Assembly: GCF_041435095.1 (NCBI RefSeq)
Contig: NZ_CP108025.1
Span: 7,192,001-7,256,000, forward strand
Direction: 5' to 3'
From: Kitasatospora sp. NBC_00315
GTDB lineage: Bacteria; Actinomycetota; Actinomycetes; Streptomycetales; Streptomycetaceae
DNA length: 64,000 bases
The position numbers were made by a program, and so were the translations under genes. Positions 61,022-64,000 of this stretch are shown piece after piece. Position 1 is the stretch's first letter, and the number at the start of each line of letters is the position of its first letter. The notes beneath the pieces were generated by a model. It did no database searches. It saw nothing but the letters and a program-made list of their open reading frames with translations, and was not told the DNA's origin.

Positions 61022-63627
61022 CGCGGCCCCTCCGGCCCGTGGGACCCGCGGCAGGCGAAGGCCTCGGCCAGGACCTTGGCCATGAGATCGGTCGCGTACT
61101 CGCCGCGGTCCCCGACGTAGAGGCGCAGGAACGGCGGCTCGTTCTCGGCCATGCTGGAGGCGGCGGAGATCCGTGGTGTGGAGAACCCGAAACTCACTCC
61201 CTTGGTCAGGTGCAGGTCCGCCTCCCGTGCACGGTGCAGCACATCGTCGATGAACGCTTCGAGCTGGCTGCGGTTGTTGTCCCCCTCCGCGACGAACTGG
61301 AACGTCACGCAGCCGCCGGCGTGGCCGATCGAGCGCGCGACCTCGTGGTCGGGATGGCCGGGGTGCCCGGGATAGGTGACCCGCACGGTCCGGGAGACGA
61401 TCGCGTTGGACGTCAGATGCTCCGCCACGGACAGGGCGTTGGAGGAGATCCGGTGCATCCGCTTGAGGAACGTCTCCCGGTCGTAGCTCGGGAACAGGCT
61501 GGTGCTGTGCCGGTAGAGGATGGTGCCCGTGTTGCGCCGGAGCCGGTCCAGCCGCGCCCTGAGCGCGACCGGGTGGATCACCAGGCCGGCCATGGTGGCG
61601 TCCAGTCCGAGCTGCAGGTACTTCGAACAGCTCTCGTAGTAGATCACCTGCACCCGGTCGTCGCTCACCAGCCAGTCGCCCGGCACCGCGCCCGAGACCA
61701 CGGTCCCGTCCACGACGACCGTGACCGGATGCCCCAGGTCCATGGTGCGGAGCGCGGCGAGGACGGCGCCGACGTCGGTCATCCGCTGGTCCGGGGTGTT
61801 CGCCACCGGATCGAGCAGGATCAGTTCGGGCCGGTGCTCCCGGGCGGCGTCCAGAAGCGCCCGGGTGGAGTAGTCGGCGGCCCGCACGAAGCGCAGGTGG
61901 GGGAGCGAGAGCAACTGCTCCGACGCCTCGAAGTAGATGTAGGGGGCGGTCAGGACCGTCGATCCCGCCGCCAGCCGGTCACGGATGAGATAGGACTCGA
62001 TGAGCGAGTAGGCGGCCATCCCGGAGGAGGTCAGCGTGGCGGCGAAGGTGTCGGCCGGCAGGCCGAGCACCTGGAGCAGCTGGTTCTCGATCTGCCTGAC
62101 CCGGTTGTTCTCGTACCGCTCGTAGTTGACCGTCGGGTTGTCCTGGGCCCCGATCCCGAAGAACTGCGCGCTGCGCGACTGGTCGTACGCGGCTGAGCAC
62201 CATTCGAGGCTGCCGCGTACGTGCGCCACGGTGTTCATGCCCCAGCGCAGTTCGGCCTCCAGCGAGGACACCTGCTCCGCGGAGGACTCGGTGCCGCAGC
62301 ACGGGTCGGCCGCGGCCACCACCGAGGTCAACTGTGCCTCGGCAAGGGTGATCTGGGCCTTCAGGGCGCTGATGATGTCGTCCGGCACGACCAGCCCGCG
62401 GGTGGACCGGTACTCGTCGAAATCCGACACCTCGCGTGCGCACTCGCCCAGGTCGGCTATGCAGGTCCGCAGTTGGCCGATAATCAACTCGTGTGCCGAA
62501 CCGGTGCCCGGTCCCGCGCCGGGCCCGGGCCCGGAGGCGTTATCCGGCAGGCGCCGACGGGACACCTGGATGTCCTGGACCCGCCTGCCGACGAGATCGA
62601 GCAGGCGCATCAACCCCTCGTCCCGGTAGGGGTACTGCTGGATCTGCGCCATGGTGGTGTGGTGGACGTTCCCGCCGCACAGGGGCAGCACGACCGGACC
62701 GTTCAGCCGGCCCGCCTCGGCGAGCCGCAGGCAGGCGACGACGGACGCGGCGCCGGCCGGCTCCACCAGCAGGCTCTCCCTGACCAGCAACGAGTAGGTG
62801 GCCGCGGCGAGTTCCTCCTCCGAGAGCAGGACGATGCCCTCGACGTGCTCCCGGACCAGACCGACGGTGACGGAGCCGGGGTCGAGGTTGACCGCGAGGC
62901 CGTCCGCGAGGGTCGGCTGCGGAACCACGCGGACCGCGTGACCCGCGTGACTGCTCCTGGACACGGACGGGTACCGGGCCGGTTCGCACCCGAAGACCGA
63001 GCTGTCCGCTCCGCGGGAGGCCGCTCCCAGCGCGATGCCCGAGATCAGCCCGCCGCCGCCCATCGGAACGACGAATGCCGCCGACGGCACCTCGTCGAGG
63101 GCCTCCAGGGCGATGGTGGAGTTCCCGGCGATCACCGCGAGATCGTTGTAGGGGGAGAGGAAGTGGTGCCCCTCCGCGGCGGCGAGGGCCTGCGCGTGGC
63201 CGATCGCCTCCTCCAGGGAGCTTCCGTACTCGATCAGCCCCGCGCCGGTGTCGATGATGTGCTCGCGCTTGAGGCGGCTCGCGTTGGCCGGGATGACGAT
63301 GTTGCTGACCCGGCCCAGCCGCCTGGCCACCTCGGCGACGGCGAGGCCGTGATTGCCCGCGGACGCGGCGACGACCGGCACCTTCGGGTCCAGCCGGCTG
63401 ACCGCCAGGTACGCGCCGCGGTACTTGAAGGAGCCGGTGTGCTGCTGGAGTTCCAGTTTGGCCCAGACGGGCACGCCCACGATCCGCTCCAGCCAGTGGA
63501 GCCTGCGCATCGGGGTCCGCAGGACGTGCCCGCGCAGCGCCCGCGCCGCCTCCTCCGGAGCGGGCATGCCCTCCGGTACGCCGGACGGTGCGAGCAGCCG
63601 GGTGGAACGTGTCCGTGTGCTCTTCAT
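61018..63627 (-). CDS. Fusion of two PLP enzymes: threonine-dehydratase-like (fold II) and Cys/Met-metabolism-like (fold I)
   Basis: 869 residues. Part 1 (to ~390) is a fold-type II ammonia-lyase: HTGSFKYRGAYLAV with PLP Lys68, SAGNHGLAVA, the phosphate loop MGGGGLISG (~190), EPAGAASVVA and LCGGNVH. A Gly/Pro linker follows. Part 2 (~520 to end) is fold-type I like cystathionine gamma-synthase: NPTVNYERYENNRVRQIE, TLTSSGMAAYSLIE, VVVDGTVVSGAVPGDW and YYESCSKYLQLG with PLP Lys669. One chain could run dehydration (beta- or alpha,beta-elimination) and gamma/beta-replacement in series. Domain match is clear; substrates unknown. ATG behind AGGAGGAG. Confidence 0.85.
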   Translation of the reverse strand: MKSTRTRSTRLLAPSGVPEGMPAPEEAARALRGHVLRTPMRRLHWLERIVGVPVWAKLELQQHTGSFKYRGAYLAVSRLDPKVPVVAASAGNHGLAVAEVARRLGRVSNIVIPANASRLKREHIIDTGAGLIEYGSSLEEAIGHAQALAAAEGHHFLSPYNDLAVIAGNSTIALEALDEVPSAAFVVPMGGGGLISGIALGAASRGADSSVFGCEPARYPSVSRSSHAGHAVRVVPQPTLADGLAVNLDPGSVTVGLVREHVEGIVLLSEEELAAATYSLLVRESLLVEPAGAASVVACLRLAEAGRLNGPVVLPLCGGNVHHTTMAQIQQYPYRDEGLMRLLDLVGRRVQDIQVSRRRLPDNASGPGPGAGPGTGSAHELIIGQLRTCIADLGECAREVSDFDEYRSTRGLVVPDDIISALKAQITLAEAQLTSVVAAADPCCGTESSAEQVSSLEAELRWGMNTVAHVRGSLEWCSAAYDQSRSAQFFGIGAQDNPTVNYERYENNRVRQIENQLLQVLGLPADTFAATLTSSGMAAYSLIESYLIRDRLAAGSTVLTAPYIYFEASEQLLSLPHLRFVRAADYSTRALLDAAREHRPELILLDPVANTPDQRMTDVGAVLAALRTMDLGHPVTVVVDGTVVSGAVPGDWLVSDDRVQVIYYESCSKYLQLGLDATMAGLVIHPVALRARLDRLRRNTGTILYRHSTSLFPSYDRETFLKRMHRISSNALSVAEHLTSNAIVSRTVRVTYPGHPGHPDHEVARSIGHAGGCVTFQFVAEGDNNRSQLEAFIDDVLHRAREADLHLTKGVSFGFSTPRISAASSMAENEPPFLRLYVGDRGEYATDLMAKVLAEAFACRGSHGPEGPR

Positions 63628-64000
63628 CCCTCTCCTCCTGCCGTGGGGCGACAGCCGTGGGTGGTCGGTCGGACGGCCGCGGGTATCCAGCGCGGCACCT
63701 CGTCGGCGTAGTCGGTGTAGACGTCGCCGAGCTTCTCGGTCAGGGCCCGCTCCTCCACCGCCACCCGCCGGGAGTTGGCGTAGGCGGTGAGGGCCCCGGC
63801 CAGCAGGGCGGCGGGACCGCCGACGGCCACCGCCGGAGCGGTGTTCAGCAGCATCAGGCCGAGGTACGACGGGTGGCGGACCACCTTGTACGGCCCCTTG
63901 CGGCACAGCGTGTGGCCGGTGCCTACCTGCACGTGGGCGGTGAAGGAGTCCCCGAGCGCGCGCACCGCCGTGACCCGCAGCGCGGCGCCCGCGGAGAGCA
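63624..64000 (-). CDS. Isoprenylcysteine carboxyl methyltransferase-like (ICMT) protein, 5' end outside window
   Basis: The visible C-terminal ~125 residues: SFTAHVQVGTGHTLCRKGPY, KVVRHPSYLGLMLLNTAPAV, EERALTEKLGDVYTDYADEVPRWIP. RHPSYLG and EERxLxxxLGxxYxxY are the SAM-binding signature of ICMT/phospholipid-methyltransferase membrane enzymes. Such enzymes methylate carboxylates, suggesting a methyl ester in the product. Overlaps the dual-PLP gene by 4 nt. Start lies beyond the right edge. Confidence 0.82.
   Translation of the reverse strand, partial: LSAGAALRVTAVRALGDSFTAHVQVGTGHTLCRKGPYKVVRHPSYLGLMLLNTAPAVAVGGPAALLAGALTAYANSRRVAVEERALTEKLGDVYTDYADEVPRWIPAAVRPTTHGCRPTAGGEG

Overview
The window comes from a high-GC Gram-positive actinomycete of the Streptomyces/Kitasatospora type. 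The evidence is the extreme GC bias at third codon positions, frequent GTG/TTG starts behind GGAGG-like ribosome sites, a WhiB-like protein, mycothione reductase, a SARP/AfsR regulator, HelD/HelR-type helicase with a rifamycin-associated element, DUF6131, DUF3040 and DUF6400 proteins, and many tightly packed 4-nt ATGA/GTGA overlaps. No rRNA, tRNA, CRISPR array or intact transposase was seen. All function calls come from reading motifs and family resemblance; no database search was run.

Layout. 0-5 kb: RidA fragment (cut by the window edge), HPP membrane protein, two decayed genes (ricin-lectin tail, serine hydrolase), then an EamA exporter and a MocR regulator that diverge from overlapping start codons inside a palindrome. 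5-7.7 kb: a striking divergent pair, a uracil-DNA-glycosylase-like/ADP-ribosyltransferase fusion facing a macrodomain protein, which looks like an ADP-ribosylation toxin/reversal or defence module. 7.7-12.2 kb: an iron-box-controlled small gene pair, an SDR/TetR pair with two matching operators, a WhiB-like protein, SRPBCC and NTF2-like proteins. 12.2-14.9 kb: helR with its upstream RAE. 15-30.5 kb: PRC-barrel protein, AI-2E exporter, a YhgE/ABC pair, STAS protein, Gfo/Idh/MocA and ROK divergent pair, a secreted phosphodiesterase behind a possible PHO box, MarR, M56/BlaI pair with an iron box, and an immunity-like protein.

30.6-37.7 kb holds a compact operon on the minus strand: a 71-residue, six-cysteine peptide, a terminator-like attenuator, MauE, a membrane redoxin, an ABC exporter and an S26 peptidase, with a divergent SARP/AfsR-like regulator whose 3' end is degenerate. 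The gene set suggests production, disulfide maturation, cleavage and export of a Cys-rich peptide. 37.9-41.4 kb: small membrane proteins, YihY, mycothione reductase. 41.4-47.5 kb is a decay and insertion zone: LacI, LeuA-like, IS630-like and aquaporin remnants, a Sua5-like gene, and a second TetR/SDR module bounded by 33-nt inverted repeats and preceded by five 23-bp operator repeats. 47.5-53.5 kb: arsenate reductase, a tiny Cys-rich protein, a two-component system divergent from a ferric-reductase/FMN-binding/ApbE electron-transfer operon.

53.8-64 kb is part of a biosynthetic gene cluster: a PseB/FlaA1-like sugar-nucleotide dehydratase and a glycosyltransferase on the plus strand converge on a six-gene, translationally coupled minus-strand operon (ICMT-like methyltransferase, a fusion of two different PLP enzymes, an unrecognised 419-residue protein, a sugar epimerase, a NagZ-like GH3 enzyme and a P450). 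It continues past the right edge. The best candidates for undescribed biology are the UDG-ART/macrodomain pair, the six-Cys peptide operon and the dual-PLP fusion cluster.
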